Below, in pieces: positions 39,822 through 48,633 of a stretch of 53,997 nucleotides of DNA. The DNA lies in contig DMEZ01000025.1 in NCBI GenBank assembly GCA_003450735.1, positions 1 to 53,997 of the forward strand, read 5' to 3'. The notes under the pieces are model-generated. The model made no database searches. It was not told where the DNA came from and was given only the letters and a program-made list of their open reading frames with translations. Every line of letters starts with the position of its first letter. Positions within the stretch are counted from its first letter, which is position 1. The translations under genes and the position numbers were made by a program. Origin of the DNA: Elusimicrobiota bacterium (lineage in GTDB: Bacteria > Elusimicrobiota > Elusimicrobia > UBA1565).

Positions 39822-39852
39822 AAGACCGGCTCTAGGGCCGGTCTTTCTTTTT
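39822..39852 (+). terminator. Rho-independent terminator of tRNA-Tyr
   Basis: AAGACCGGC (39822-39830) pairs with GCCGGTCTT (39837-39845) around a 6-nt loop, followed by TTTCTTTTT. Confidence 0.85.
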
Positions 39853-39875
39853 AACCTCACTTTACGTCGAGTCCC

Positions 39876-39904
39876 TTGACGTCCCGGACGTCCCCCTCTA
39901 TCCT
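39876..39904 (+). promoter_or_regulatory. Predicted leaderless promoter of the secreted peptidase-like gene
   Basis: TTGACG (39876-39881), 17 nt and TATCCT (39899-39904) are followed by exactly 6 nt and the ATG at 39911. Confidence 0.7.
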
Positions 39905-39910
39905 TCGGAT

Positions 39911-41089
39911 ATGAGAGGGTGGCTCATCCTGCTGGCGTTCTCGGTCCCGGCACAGGCCCAGGACGGCGTCCTCTCCCCGGATTTCTGGCAGGAACACGGC
40001 GTCATCGGCAAAACGCTCTCCAAGCCCGCCCTCCTTCCCGACCAGGCCCCCCTCTCCAGCCGTCAGTGCTCGAACGCCCTCTACCGCGAGGCCCTGGACC
40101 GCGAGCTCGAGCGCGTGCGCGGCCTCTCCATCGAGGCCGCCGGCGAAGAGCTTCTGCAGCTCTCCGAGAGCGGCGCCCTCGCCTCCCGCCTCGGGGTCGC
40201 CGCCCTGCTCGCCGCCCGCAGCCAGAGTTTGGAGCTCCACTCCGCGGTCTACTGCGACGACCCCGCCGCGGAGGGCAAACCCTACGGCGACCGCTGGATC
40301 GGCGTGCGCCTCGCCAACGGCAGCCAGTTCATCCTCGAGCTCGCCCACAAGGGCGGCGACGGCAAGAAGGAGGTGGCCGCCCAGTTCGAGGACGCCTCGG
40401 GCGCCGTGCAGGCCGGCCCCTTCGTCGGCGTCGAGCCCGAGGAGCTCTTCGCCGGCGGGGACTTCCAGCGTCACCCCAACGGGGCGATGGGCCGCCTCCT
40501 CGAGAAGATGATGGACGAGGCCTACAACCCCTGGCCGTGGAGCGACAAGAACCAGGGACAGGGCGGCGAGGACGCCCAGACGGCCGCCGAGCAGGAGCAG
40601 GACGGCGGGGCCGCTCAGGCCGCGGAGCTCTATAATCAATCCAAGGGCGCGAAGCTGGCCTCCGAGGCGCTCAAGGGCGCGCGCCCGCGCTCGCGCGGGC
40701 TCTGCTACGCGTATGTATCCGACGCGATGGAGCGGGCCGGCGTCCTCAGGCACTCGGACTGGGCCAAGCTCGGGATCCCGGTGGCCAGCGCGGCCGACTT
40801 CAGCCGCTGGGCCAACGCCCACCCCCAGAAGCTCGAGAGCGCGCTCGGCTTCCAGCGCGTCGCGACCCCCTCCTCCCCCGCGGGGCTCAAGCAGGGCGCC
40901 ATCGTGGTCTACCAGCGCGGCGCCTGCGGCTACAGCCCCAAGCACGGCCACATCGAGATCGTCGTCGACAGCCAGGCGGACGACACCCGCAAGGCCTGCA
41001 GCGATTTCTGCCAGACTTTGCGCCCGGAGTGCCTCTCGAACGCCAAGACCCGCCAGAAAGTGCACGTCTACGTGCCGGTCGGCGGCTGA
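39911..41089 (+). CDS. Secreted protein with C-terminal CHAP/NlpC-like cysteine peptidase domain
   Basis: The 392-residue protein has a signal peptide (WLILLAFSVPAQAQ), an N-terminal region of unknown fold, and a Gln/Glu/Asp-rich linker (about 215-245). The C-terminal domain has RGLCYAYVSDAMERAG with the likely nucleophile Cys, and GAIVVYQRGACGYSPKHGHIEIVV with the likely catalytic His. This is the usual Cys...His order of CHAP and NlpC/P60 peptidases, which cut peptidoglycan. Three more Cys near the end (DTRKACSDFCQTLRPECLS) may form disulfides. Family placement is tentative. Confidence 0.7.
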   Translation: MRGWLILLAFSVPAQAQDGVLSPDFWQEHGVIGKTLSKPALLPDQAPLSSRQCSNALYREALDRELERVRGLSIEAAGEELLQLSESGALASRLGVAALLAARSQSLELHSAVYCDDPAAEGKPYGDRWIGVRLANGSQFILELAHKGGDGKKEVAAQFEDASGAVQAGPFVGVEPEELFAGGDFQRHPNGAMGRLLEKMMDEAYNPWPWSDKNQGQGGEDAQTAAEQEQDGGAAQAAELYNQSKGAKLASEALKGARPRSRGLCYAYVSDAMERAGVLRHSDWAKLGIPVASAADFSRWANAHPQKLESALGFQRVATPSSPAGLKQGAIVVYQRGACGYSPKHGHIEIVVDSQADDTRKACSDFCQTLRPECLSNAKTRQKVHVYVPVGG

Positions 41090-41095
41090 TATAAT
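41090..41095 (+). promoter_or_regulatory. Perfect -10 element placing copA transcription on its start codon
   Basis: TATAAT ends 6 nt before the copA GTG at 41102. No good -35 is visible. Confidence 0.55.
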
Positions 41096-41101
41096 GTAGG
41101 G

Positions 41102-43297
41102 GTGCCCCCCCTCCCCGACAAGACCCTCTCCTTCACCGTCCGCGGCATGACCTGCGCCGGCTGCTCCTCCAAGGTCGAGCGCGCGCTCCAGGCCGCCCCC
41201 GGCGTCGTCGAGGCCTCGGTCAACCTCGCCACCGAGCGGGCCAGCGTGCGCGGCGCCTTCAGGGACGAGGACGTGCTCAAGGCCGTCGCGGATGCCGGCT
41301 ACCGCCCGCTCGCCGGCGCCCGCGCCGCCGAGGTCGAGGCCGACCGCGCCGAGGAGCTCAACGCCCTCAAGAGCGACCTCCGCCTCGCCGCCCTCTTCGC
41401 CCTCCCCCTCCTCGCCCTCTCCATGGCCCCGATGCTCTGGGGCGCTCACGCCCACGGCGGCCTGACGCTCTACAACCTCCTGCTCTGGATCCTCGCGACC
41501 CTCGTCCAGTTCGGCCCCGGCCTGCGCTTCCTGAAGAAAGGCGCCCGCGCTCTGCGCCGGGGCGCGCCCGACATGGACAGCCTCGTCCTTATCGGCACCC
41601 TCTCGGCCTACCTCTACTCCACTACGAGCGTGTTCGCACCCCGGATCTTCCCCCCCGGCGCCGAGCTCGTGTATTTCGAGTCCTCCGCCGCCATCATCCT
41701 CTTCATCCTCGCCGGCCGCTTCCTCGAGTCCCGCGCCAAGGCCCGCGCGGGCGAGGCCATCCGCAAGCTCGGCGAGCTCAAGCCCAAGACCGCCCGCGTC
41801 GGCGAGGCCGACGTCCCGGTCGAAGACATCCGCCCCGGCGACATCGTCGTCCTCCGCCCGGGGGAGCGCGTCCCCTGCGACGGCGTCGTCCTCGACGGCT
41901 CGAGCTTCGCAGACGAGAGCATGCTCACCGGCGAGCCCATGCCCGTCGGGAAGAGCGCGGGCTCCAAGGTCGTCGGCGGGACGCTCAACTTGACCGGCTC
42001 CCTGCGCTTCCAGGCCGAGGCCGTGGGACAGGACACCGTGCTCGCCCATATCCTCTCGGCGGTCGAGAACGCCCAGGCCGGCAAGCCCGCCATCCAGAGC
42101 CTGGCCGACGCGGTCGTGCGGCGCTTCGTGCCCGCGGTGCTCCTCATCGCCCTCCTCACCTTCGCGCTCTGGCTGGCCTTCGGCTCCCTGCCCGACGCCG
42201 TGGTCCGTATGGTGTCCGTGCTCATCGTGGCCTGCCCCTGCGCGATGGGCCTCGCGACCCCCACCGCCGTGCTCGTCGCCACGGGCCGCGCCGCCGACCT
42301 CGGGGTGCTCTTCCGGCGCGGGGAGGCCCTGCAGACCCTCGCCGAGGCCGAGGCGGTCGTGCTCGACAAGACCGGCACCCTGACCGAGGGCCGCCCCGCG
42401 CTGACGGGCGTGAGCGCCCTCCCGGGCTTCGACAAGGGCGAGGGCCTCGCCTACGCCGCCGCGGCCGAGTCCCGCTCGGAGCATCCCCTCGCGCGGGCCA
42501 TCGTGGACGCGGCGAGGGCGCGCTCCCTGTCTTTGGCGGAGCCCGGGGAGTTCGAGGCCTTTCCCGGCGCCGGCGTCCGGGCCAAGGTCTCGGGGCGCAT
42601 CGTGGAGGTCGGGAGCCGGCGCTGGTTCGAACAGCGCGGCTACGACCTGAGCGTCTTCGCGCGCGAGGCCGAGGCGGCGGCCGGCGCGGGCAGGACCCCG
42701 GCGTTCTGCCTGGTGGACGGGCGGCCGGCGGCGCTCCTAACGGTCTCCGACCCCCTGAAAGCCGACGCGCGCGAGGCCGTCGCCGAGCTCAAAGGGATGG
42801 GTCTGCAGGTCGGGATGCTGACCGGCGACGGCGAGGCTGTTGCCGAAGCCGTCGCCCGCGAGGCGGGCATCGAACGCTGGCGCGCCGAGCTCTCCCCGAC
42901 GGACAAGGCGAGCGCGCTGCGCCTCTATCAGAGGAAGGCCCGCACGGTCTTCGCCGGCGACGGCCTCAACGACGCGCCGGCCCTCGCGCAGGCCGAGGTC
43001 GGCATCGCCCTGGGCGGGGCCAGCGACGCCGCGGTCGAGACCGCGGACGTCGTCCTGCTCTCATCGCGCCTCATGAGTCTGCCGCGGGGCATCGCCCTAT
43101 CGAGGGCGGCCCTTCGCTGCATCCGGCAGAACCTGTTCTGGGCTTTCTTCTACAACGCCCTGCTCATCCCGGTGGCCGCGGGGGCGCTCATCCCGTCGTG
43201 GGGGCTCTCCCTGAGCCCCGTGGCGGCCGCGGCCGCGATGAGCCTCTCGAGCGTCTTCGTCGTCGCGAACTCTTTGCGGCTGAAGACCTTCCGATAG
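41102..43297 (+). CDS. copA: Copper-translocating P1B-type ATPase
   Basis: The 731-residue pump has one N-terminal metal-binding domain with GMTCAGCSSKVERAL. It has six to eight TMs including the CPC transport site (VACPCAMGLATPTA). Also present are actuator SMLTGEPMPV, phosphorylation site DKTGTLTEGRPAL, nucleotide-binding SEHPLARAIV (the HP motif) and GDGLNDAPALAQAEVG. CPC with a CxxC domain indicates monovalent copper export. No CopZ or copper regulator is adjacent. The start is the GTG at 41102, on a leaderless-type promoter. It is convergent with the next gene, 4 bp away. Confidence 0.93.
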   Translation: MPPLPDKTLSFTVRGMTCAGCSSKVERALQAAPGVVEASVNLATERASVRGAFRDEDVLKAVADAGYRPLAGARAAEVEADRAEELNALKSDLRLAALFALPLLALSMAPMLWGAHAHGGLTLYNLLLWILATLVQFGPGLRFLKKGARALRRGAPDMDSLVLIGTLSAYLYSTTSVFAPRIFPPGAELVYFESSAAIILFILAGRFLESRAKARAGEAIRKLGELKPKTARVGEADVPVEDIRPGDIVVLRPGERVPCDGVVLDGSSFADESMLTGEPMPVGKSAGSKVVGGTLNLTGSLRFQAEAVGQDTVLAHILSAVENAQAGKPAIQSLADAVVRRFVPAVLLIALLTFALWLAFGSLPDAVVRMVSVLIVACPCAMGLATPTAVLVATGRAADLGVLFRRGEALQTLAEAEAVVLDKTGTLTEGRPALTGVSALPGFDKGEGLAYAAAAESRSEHPLARAIVDAARARSLSLAEPGEFEAFPGAGVRAKVSGRIVEVGSRRWFEQRGYDLSVFAREAEAAAGAGRTPAFCLVDGRPAALLTVSDPLKADAREAVAELKGMGLQVGMLTGDGEAVAEAVAREAGIERWRAELSPTDKASALRLYQRKARTVFAGDGLNDAPALAQAEVGIALGGASDAAVETADVVLLSSRLMSLPRGIALSRAALRCIRQNLFWAFFYNALLIPVAAGALIPSWGLSLSPVAAAAAMSLSSVFVVANSLRLKTFR

Positions 43298-43301
43298 CCC
43301 C

Positions 43302-45716
43302 TTACTTCTCGGGCACGACGGTGACGATGAGCGACCAGCGCGTGCCGTGCAGGTCGAGGCGGCTCCAGTACGCCTGCTTGCGCACGGGCTGATCCTTGCC
43401 CGTGGCCGGGAACTCGTAGGCCCCCTCGCCGGAAGGCTCCGAGACCATCCTTCGCCCCAGCTCCAGCAGGCCGGGGAAGGGCTTGTAGAGGCTGTCCTCG
43501 AAGAGGAGGCGCCCGATCTCCGCCTCGTCGGGGTCGTAGACGATGCGGCCGTCCTCCTGCATCACCCAGGCCGAGAGCGGCAGGCCCTCGATGGCCGGGT
43601 CGACGAGGGTGGCGAGCAGGAGGTCGGGGCGCAGGGTCGCGCTCACGCTCCCCAGCAGGGCTCCCGAGTCGGAGAGCACCGGGTAGGCGACGACGACCGC
43701 GTCGAAGCCCTGGACGGCGCGGAACACCCAGCTCATCACCGGGGCCTTGGAGGCCTTCAGGCGCCGGATGTGCTCCTGCCCGCTGATGTCCGAGCCCTCG
43801 AACACGCGGTACTCGAAAGGCTCGACGAGGGCCATGCGGCCTTCCGCGTCGATGAACGAACACGCGACCGCGTCGGGGTTGGAGGAGCACAGTTCGGCGA
43901 CGGCGGCGCGGGCCTCGGGGCCCTCGAGGCCCGTCTTGGCGAGCCTGCGCGAGGCTTGCGAGAGGCCGCTGTCGAGGCCGGAGAGCACCGAGCGGATGTC
44001 GCCGCCGATCCGCAGGAGCGCCTCCTTGGCGATCTCCTTGCGCGCCCGCTCGGGGTCGGTGGAGGGCCGCTGCTCGCCGAGCACGAAGCGCCAGCCGGTG
44101 AGCGGGGAGGCCTGGAAGACGACCGTCTTCTTCATGCCCGTGTAGTAGTAGGAGACCGCCCCCTCGTCCTTGTAGAGGATGTCGTTGACCGCGGCCGTCA
44201 TGGACTCGCTGCCCAGGCGAGCCGGGAACTCGAAGGCTTTGCGCGGGTCGCGGTGGAGTGCCGTCTGTCCCTCGGGGGTCAGGGCGTAGAAGACCAGGTC
44301 GCCGGGCAGGGCGGCCTTCTCCTCGATGAGGTTCATGAGGGCCTCGGCGAAAAGGGAGACGCCCAGGGCGCCGACGACGCGCCCCTTGTCCATGACCGGG
44401 ACGGCGACGACCGCGGACTTGCGGCCGGTGGAGCGGCTGACGACGAGCTCGCCCACGGCCTCCTTGCCGGCCAGGAGCTTCGCGAAGTAGGGGCGGTCCT
44501 GGAGGACGCTCCGCTCCAGGCCGTTTGCCGTCGTGTAGTACGAGCCGTTCGGCAGGGCGAAGAAGGCCACGCCGGCGTCCTGGGGGATGCCCAGCGCGGC
44601 GAGGGGCCAGCGGAGGTCGTCCCAGCGGGCCTCGCGGGCCTCCTTCGTGGCGGCCAGGACCCGGAGGCCGCGCAGGACGCCCGCGAAGCGCTCGTCTGCG
44701 AGTCCCACCACGGCCGAGAGGACGACGGAGACGTCCGTCTTGATGCCGGTGACCAGCTCGTCGGCCTGGCGGAGGATGTCCTGCGGGATGCGCAGGCCCA
44801 TGACCTTGGAGGTCTGCAGGTTCAGGAGGACGGCGCCCTTCAGGTTCTCGACGAAGGGGAGGTCGCCGGCGGACTTCCCCGCCAGGATCTGCCGCGCCAG
44901 ACGGCCGGCCTCCAGCCCGTGCTCCAGCGAGGACTCGGCCACCGCGCAGAGAGCGCCCTCCCGCACGGCGCCATCGTCGAGGCCCGCGACGGGGAGGCGG
45001 CTGTGAGCGAGCGTCCAGGCGAGGACTTCGGCCGGCGGCGTCGGCGCGCCGTCGGCATCCTTGAGGGTATAGTAGCCCGCGACGACGAGAGCGTCGGCGT
45101 CCTCTTGGCGCCGCTTGACGGCCGCCTGCCAGTCGGCGAAGGTCGGGACCTGCTCGATGGCCGTGACCGTGAGCGGGGCGATGTCCACGGTCTTGAGGTA
45201 GGCGAGGGCCGCCTGCGTGGCCTCGCCGGCGTCGCCGAGCACGGCGACGCGCTTGATGCGCGGGTCGATGGAGGCGAGCAGCTTCGCGGTGCGCGCGAAG
45301 AAGGCGCGGCCGACGACCCCCGTCACGTTGCTGGCCGGGTAGCCGAAGGCCGAGGGCTCGGCGTCCACCCCGCAGAACACCAGTTGAGGCTTCTCGCGCC
45401 CCGCAAGGCGCATGCCGAAGTGGCGCTGGGCGTCGTCGTCGGCCGCGACGACCACGTCCGGCGAGAAGGTCTCGACGCGCTTCATCGCGAGATCACCGGC
45501 CTTGGCCTTCCACTCAGGGTCGTCCCGGCGCTCGGTGTCCATGTAGAAGACTTCGAGGGACGCGCCGCTCCCGTCGAGGGCCTGGCGCACCCCGCGCGTG
45601 ATGCCGTCCGTCCAAGGGGACCCCGGATGGGCGCTGTGGACGAGCAGGACCTTCGGCGCGGCCAGGGCGGCCGAGGGGGAAAGGGTCAGCAGGGCGGCGA
45701 GGAGCGTGTTTCGCAT
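43302..45716 (-). CDS. Secreted protein with ABC_sub_bind and tandem Cache-like sensor domains
   Basis: The 804-residue protein has a signal peptide (LLAALLTLSPSAALA). Residues 20-320 resemble the ABC_sub_bind/TrpX substrate-binding family (VLLVHSAHPGSPWTDGITRG, FYMDTERRDDPEWKAKA). Residues about 330-540 look like a double-Cache sensor (QDRPYFAKLLAGKEAVGELV, VAVPVMDKGRVVGALGVSL). About 560-800 is a second one (VVVAYPVLSDSGALLGSVSA). No kinase, cyclase, MCP domain or clear TM is present, so any signal must pass to another protein. The ATG is 6 nt after a TATAAT, again leaderless. Confidence 0.75.
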   Translation of the reverse strand: MRNTLLAALLTLSPSAALAAPKVLLVHSAHPGSPWTDGITRGVRQALDGSGASLEVFYMDTERRDDPEWKAKAGDLAMKRVETFSPDVVVAADDDAQRHFGMRLAGREKPQLVFCGVDAEPSAFGYPASNVTGVVGRAFFARTAKLLASIDPRIKRVAVLGDAGEATQAALAYLKTVDIAPLTVTAIEQVPTFADWQAAVKRRQEDADALVVAGYYTLKDADGAPTPPAEVLAWTLAHSRLPVAGLDDGAVREGALCAVAESSLEHGLEAGRLARQILAGKSAGDLPFVENLKGAVLLNLQTSKVMGLRIPQDILRQADELVTGIKTDVSVVLSAVVGLADERFAGVLRGLRVLAATKEAREARWDDLRWPLAALGIPQDAGVAFFALPNGSYYTTANGLERSVLQDRPYFAKLLAGKEAVGELVVSRSTGRKSAVVAVPVMDKGRVVGALGVSLFAEALMNLIEEKAALPGDLVFYALTPEGQTALHRDPRKAFEFPARLGSESMTAAVNDILYKDEGAVSYYYTGMKKTVVFQASPLTGWRFVLGEQRPSTDPERARKEIAKEALLRIGGDIRSVLSGLDSGLSQASRRLAKTGLEGPEARAAVAELCSSNPDAVACSFIDAEGRMALVEPFEYRVFEGSDISGQEHIRRLKASKAPVMSWVFRAVQGFDAVVVAYPVLSDSGALLGSVSATLRPDLLLATLVDPAIEGLPLSAWVMQEDGRIVYDPDEAEIGRLLFEDSLYKPFPGLLELGRRMVSEPSGEGAYEFPATGKDQPVRKQAYWSRLDLHGTRWSLIVTVVPEK

Positions 45717-45722
45717 GGGGGC

Positions 45723-45728
45723 ATTATA
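45723..45728 (-). promoter_or_regulatory. -10 element of the ABC_sub_bind/Cache gene
   Basis: Minus-strand TATAAT (45723-45728) is separated by exactly 6 nt from the ATG at 45716. No clear -35 is visible. Confidence 0.55.
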
Positions 45729-45744
45729 ACTTACTCATTTATGC

Positions 45745-45750
45745 TTAAAT
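45745..45750 (+). promoter_or_regulatory. -10 element of the beta-propeller gene
   Basis: TTAAAT (45745-45750) is separated by exactly 6 nt from the ATG at 45757. It is divergent from the TATAAT at 45723-45728, so the two promoters share one short intergenic region. Confidence 0.45.
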
Positions 45751-45756
45751 CGAAGA

Positions 45757-47172
45757 ATGCTGAAGATGCTCCTCGCGGCGCTCTTCGCGCTCTCCGGCGC
45801 GGCCGGAGCCTCCGACCAGGAGAAGCTCCAGGGCCGCATCCGGGAGTTCTCGGCCCTCATGGACGAGCTCGGGCCCACGGGCGCGGAGCTCTCCGACTAC
45901 CGCGAAGCCTCGGCGCGCGCGCGGCGGCTCATGGCGCAGAGGAAGCTCAAGGAGGCCGTGAAGGTCTACGACCACGCCCTCTCGGGCCTGCGCCGGGTCC
46001 GCGGCGGCGGAGCCCGCAATGGGCCCCTGGCCCAGGATTGGAAGTGGTCTGAGCGCCTCGAAGGCCCCGAGCTGGCCGAGCCCCTCCCCAACGAGTTCGC
46101 CCTCGCGGCCAACGACCGCGACTACCCCCTCATCGCCCAGTTCCTGGAGAGCTCCGGCAAGCGGGGCTTCGCGGTGCGCCGCACGAAGCCCGAGGATGCC
46201 GAAGCCCTCAAGAAGGCGCGCATCGCCCTCGTCGTCGGCACGCCGGGGGCGGAGGACGAGACCGGCATCCTCCTGCGCAAGCTCCTCTCGGAGTCCCAGC
46301 TGAAGACCTCGGGGGCGTATCTGCTGACCAACGCGTTCCGTCCGCGTCAGGCGGTCATCGCGCTCTCGGGGCCCCGGCGCCTCTTCGACCGGCTGTGCGC
46401 GGCGTACGCGGAGTCGGTCTACCGCCGGGTGGAGCCTCCGGACGAGCGCCCGCACCCGCGCTACGCCAAGCTCTTCTCGGCCGTCTCGGAGGACGGGGCG
46501 GACTGGAAGGAGGAAGGGCGGGAGCTGTTGGCCGGCGCCTCCTCTCCCGACCTGCTGGCCTTCGAGGGCGGCGTGCGGCTCTACTACCTGGACGGGCTCA
46601 TCGGCTCGGCGGACAGCGCCTCCTCCGAGAACGGCCTGAGCTGGCGCTTCGAGCGCTTCCAGGTGCGCGGCCTCCCCGAGGGCGCCCTGGGCGTGCGGGA
46701 CGCCGGCGCCTCGAGGCTCGACGACGGCGCCGTGCGCCTCTATTTCACCGACCCCAACAGGCCGGGGAGGCTGTTCAGCGCCCTCTCCTCCGAGGGGGTC
46801 TCCTTTTCGGCCGAGGAGGGCCAGCGCTTCGCCGCGCCGGGCCTCGTCCGCCCCCGCGTGGTCAAGATGGGCGAGGTCTACCGGCTCTACTATTCCACGG
46901 CCGCGGCGGGGGCCCTCCTGAGCGCCGTGAGCAAGGACGGCGCGAGCTTCAAGAAGGAGCGGACTCTCTCGCTGGGGAGCGGCGACCGCGCCGCCCTCTT
47001 CCCCGTGCCCGGCGGCTGGCGCATGGTCTTCGCGCGAGAGGGCGCCCTCATCGCCGCTTCCTCCGCCGACGGCCTGGAGTGGAAGGAGGAGGGCCCGCTC
47101 CCCTTCCAGGGCCGCGACCCCGCGGCGCTCAAGCTCCCCGACGGCCGCTGGCGCCTCTATTTCGTCCGGTGA
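45757..47172 (+). CDS. Secreted beta-propeller-like protein
   Basis: The 471-residue protein has a signal peptide (LLAALFALSGAAGA) and a helical region (about 20-80). Residues about 220-471 are repeating beta-propeller blades: SAVSEDGADWKEEG, GGVRLYYLDGLIG, GAVRLYFTDPNRPG, VYRLYYSTAAAGA and GRWRLYFVR. This repeat (RLYY/F, SxDG) is that of glycoside-hydrolase family 43/68-like five-bladed propellers. Catalytic acids cannot be assigned with confidence. The stop overlaps the next start (TGATG). Confidence 0.72.
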   Translation: MLKMLLAALFALSGAAGASDQEKLQGRIREFSALMDELGPTGAELSDYREASARARRLMAQRKLKEAVKVYDHALSGLRRVRGGGARNGPLAQDWKWSERLEGPELAEPLPNEFALAANDRDYPLIAQFLESSGKRGFAVRRTKPEDAEALKKARIALVVGTPGAEDETGILLRKLLSESQLKTSGAYLLTNAFRPRQAVIALSGPRRLFDRLCAAYAESVYRRVEPPDERPHPRYAKLFSAVSEDGADWKEEGRELLAGASSPDLLAFEGGVRLYYLDGLIGSADSASSENGLSWRFERFQVRGLPEGALGVRDAGASRLDDGAVRLYFTDPNRPGRLFSALSSEGVSFSAEEGQRFAAPGLVRPRVVKMGEVYRLYYSTAAAGALLSAVSKDGASFKKERTLSLGSGDRAALFPVPGGWRMVFAREGALIAASSADGLEWKEEGPLPFQGRDPAALKLPDGRWRLYFVR

Positions 47173-48572
47173 TGCCGGAGGAACCCGGCGGCGAGCTGGT
47201 CGAGGAGGGCTCCTTCCGGGTCGACCGCTCCCGCCTGCTCGAGAAGCTGCAGGCGTTCCAGCTCAAGGAACCCAAGCAGTTCATGACCCCCTTCCTGCGC
47301 TGCGCGGCGGCGAGCGGCGCGACCCGCGCCGAGGCCCGGGACCTGGACTCTCCTCCGGGCTTCGAGATCCGGTTCGACGGCCGGCCCTTCACGCGCGGGG
47401 AGCTGCAGGACCCCTACCAGTGCCTGCTGGAGAAGGAGAAGCTCAAGCTCCGGCGGAACCGCCAGCTCGCCTACGGCCTGCTCGCGGCCCTGCGCTTGAA
47501 GCCCAAGGCCGTGACCGTCCTCTCGGGGAAAGGGACCGAGCGCATCGAACTGCGCGCGCGCTCGCTCCGTGAGGAGGAGTTCATCCCCCCCGAGCCCGGG
47601 GAGGACACGGTCATCCGGGTCCGCTGGAGCCGCTGGCCCAAGGAGTTCTCCTTCCGCTCCCCCTGCAAGGTGTTCACGGCCCTAAACGACGTCTCGGACT
47701 GCCTGCTCCCGGTCACGTTCGGGGACTGGACGACGGAGCCCCCCTCCTCGGCCGGCAAGCGGCCCGGGGACATGTTCTTCAAGGAGAACGCGATCTGCGG
47801 CCGCGTCCGGAGGGCCGAGCTGGAGGCCGGGACCGTCCGTGAGAAGAGCCTCGTGCGCCTGCAGGCCCTGGGCGTCGGCGTCGAGTCGCTGGAGCTGGAC
47901 TCCGAGTTCGCCCCGGTCGATGCGACCTTCAACGACGACGCCTTCCGGCTGGACGTCTCCCAGTCCTCCATCGTGCGCGATGAGCGCTACGACCGCGTGA
48001 AGGCCATCGTGAAGCGCTGGGCGCGGGAACTGCTCAAGCGCGAGCTGGACGTCCAGGCCGCGCGCATGCCGCAGACCGGGAAGCTTTTGCTCGACCCGGC
48101 GCTCCTGCCCTACTGGAAAGCGCGGCTCGCGGGCCGGGACGCCTGGGCCGCCCTGCAGACCGACTGGCTCCGGAACCTCAGGGACATGCTCCCCGCCGCG
48201 CTCACACCGGCCTGGCTCGCCCGGCGCCGCTACGACCTGCCCCCGGGAGCCCGGGAACTGCACTTCGACGGCCTGCGCACGCTCTGGCTGAGGAAGACGG
48301 CCGAGATGATCTTGCCGGCCGGACAACCGCTGGAGACGCAGGACGAGCTCGGCCGCAGGCTCTGGGACGTCCCCCTCTTCTTCGACGCTCGCGGCGAGGG
48401 GCTGAGCCTGAAGCAGGCGCACGCCTTCTTCGAGCCGGCCCAGAGGCTCTTCTTCGTCCGCGCTCCCCTCCCCGGTGCCGTGAACGCCGATCGGCTCGTC
48501 TGGATCACCTCCTCCCAGGACGAGGAGTTCCTCTCGCGCTGGTTCCGCCTCGCTTTCGAGATGCCATTCTAG
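47172..48572 (+). CDS. Hypothetical cytoplasmic protein of 466 residues
   Basis: No signal peptide or TM is present, and I do not recognise the family. Features are an acidic N-terminus, FEIRFDGRPFTRGELQDPYQ, a charged helix (LEKEKLKLRRNRQLAYGLLA), FRLDVSQSSIVRDERYDRVK, and an unusually Cys-spaced middle (CLLPVTFGDW, AICGRV). Codon use and GC are like the surroundings. It is coupled by TGATG to the propeller gene, although that protein is exported. Joint expression rather than a physical complex is the safer reading. Confidence 0.65.
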   Translation: MPEEPGGELVEEGSFRVDRSRLLEKLQAFQLKEPKQFMTPFLRCAAASGATRAEARDLDSPPGFEIRFDGRPFTRGELQDPYQCLLEKEKLKLRRNRQLAYGLLAALRLKPKAVTVLSGKGTERIELRARSLREEEFIPPEPGEDTVIRVRWSRWPKEFSFRSPCKVFTALNDVSDCLLPVTFGDWTTEPPSSAGKRPGDMFFKENAICGRVRRAELEAGTVREKSLVRLQALGVGVESLELDSEFAPVDATFNDDAFRLDVSQSSIVRDERYDRVKAIVKRWARELLKRELDVQAARMPQTGKLLLDPALLPYWKARLAGRDAWAALQTDWLRNLRDMLPAALTPAWLARRRYDLPPGARELHFDGLRTLWLRKTAEMILPAGQPLETQDELGRRLWDVPLFFDARGEGLSLKQAHAFFEPAQRLFFVRAPLPGAVNADRLVWITSSQDEEFLSRWFRLAFEMPF

Positions 48573-48633
48573 GTGTCGTTCATTTCGCTATCTTCGCTTT
48601 CACTATTACACCTGATGAAAGGGCTTGGGTCGT

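Noticed and set aside
39857..42484. An 875-codon minus-strand frame across the peptidase-like gene and copA
   Set aside because: It is a shadow of two well-supported plus-strand genes, with biased composition and no recognisable start or motif.
43347..46052. A 901-codon plus-strand frame opposite the ABC_sub_bind/Cache gene
   Set aside because: It is a shadow frame. The minus-strand gene has a signal peptide and a well-placed promoter.
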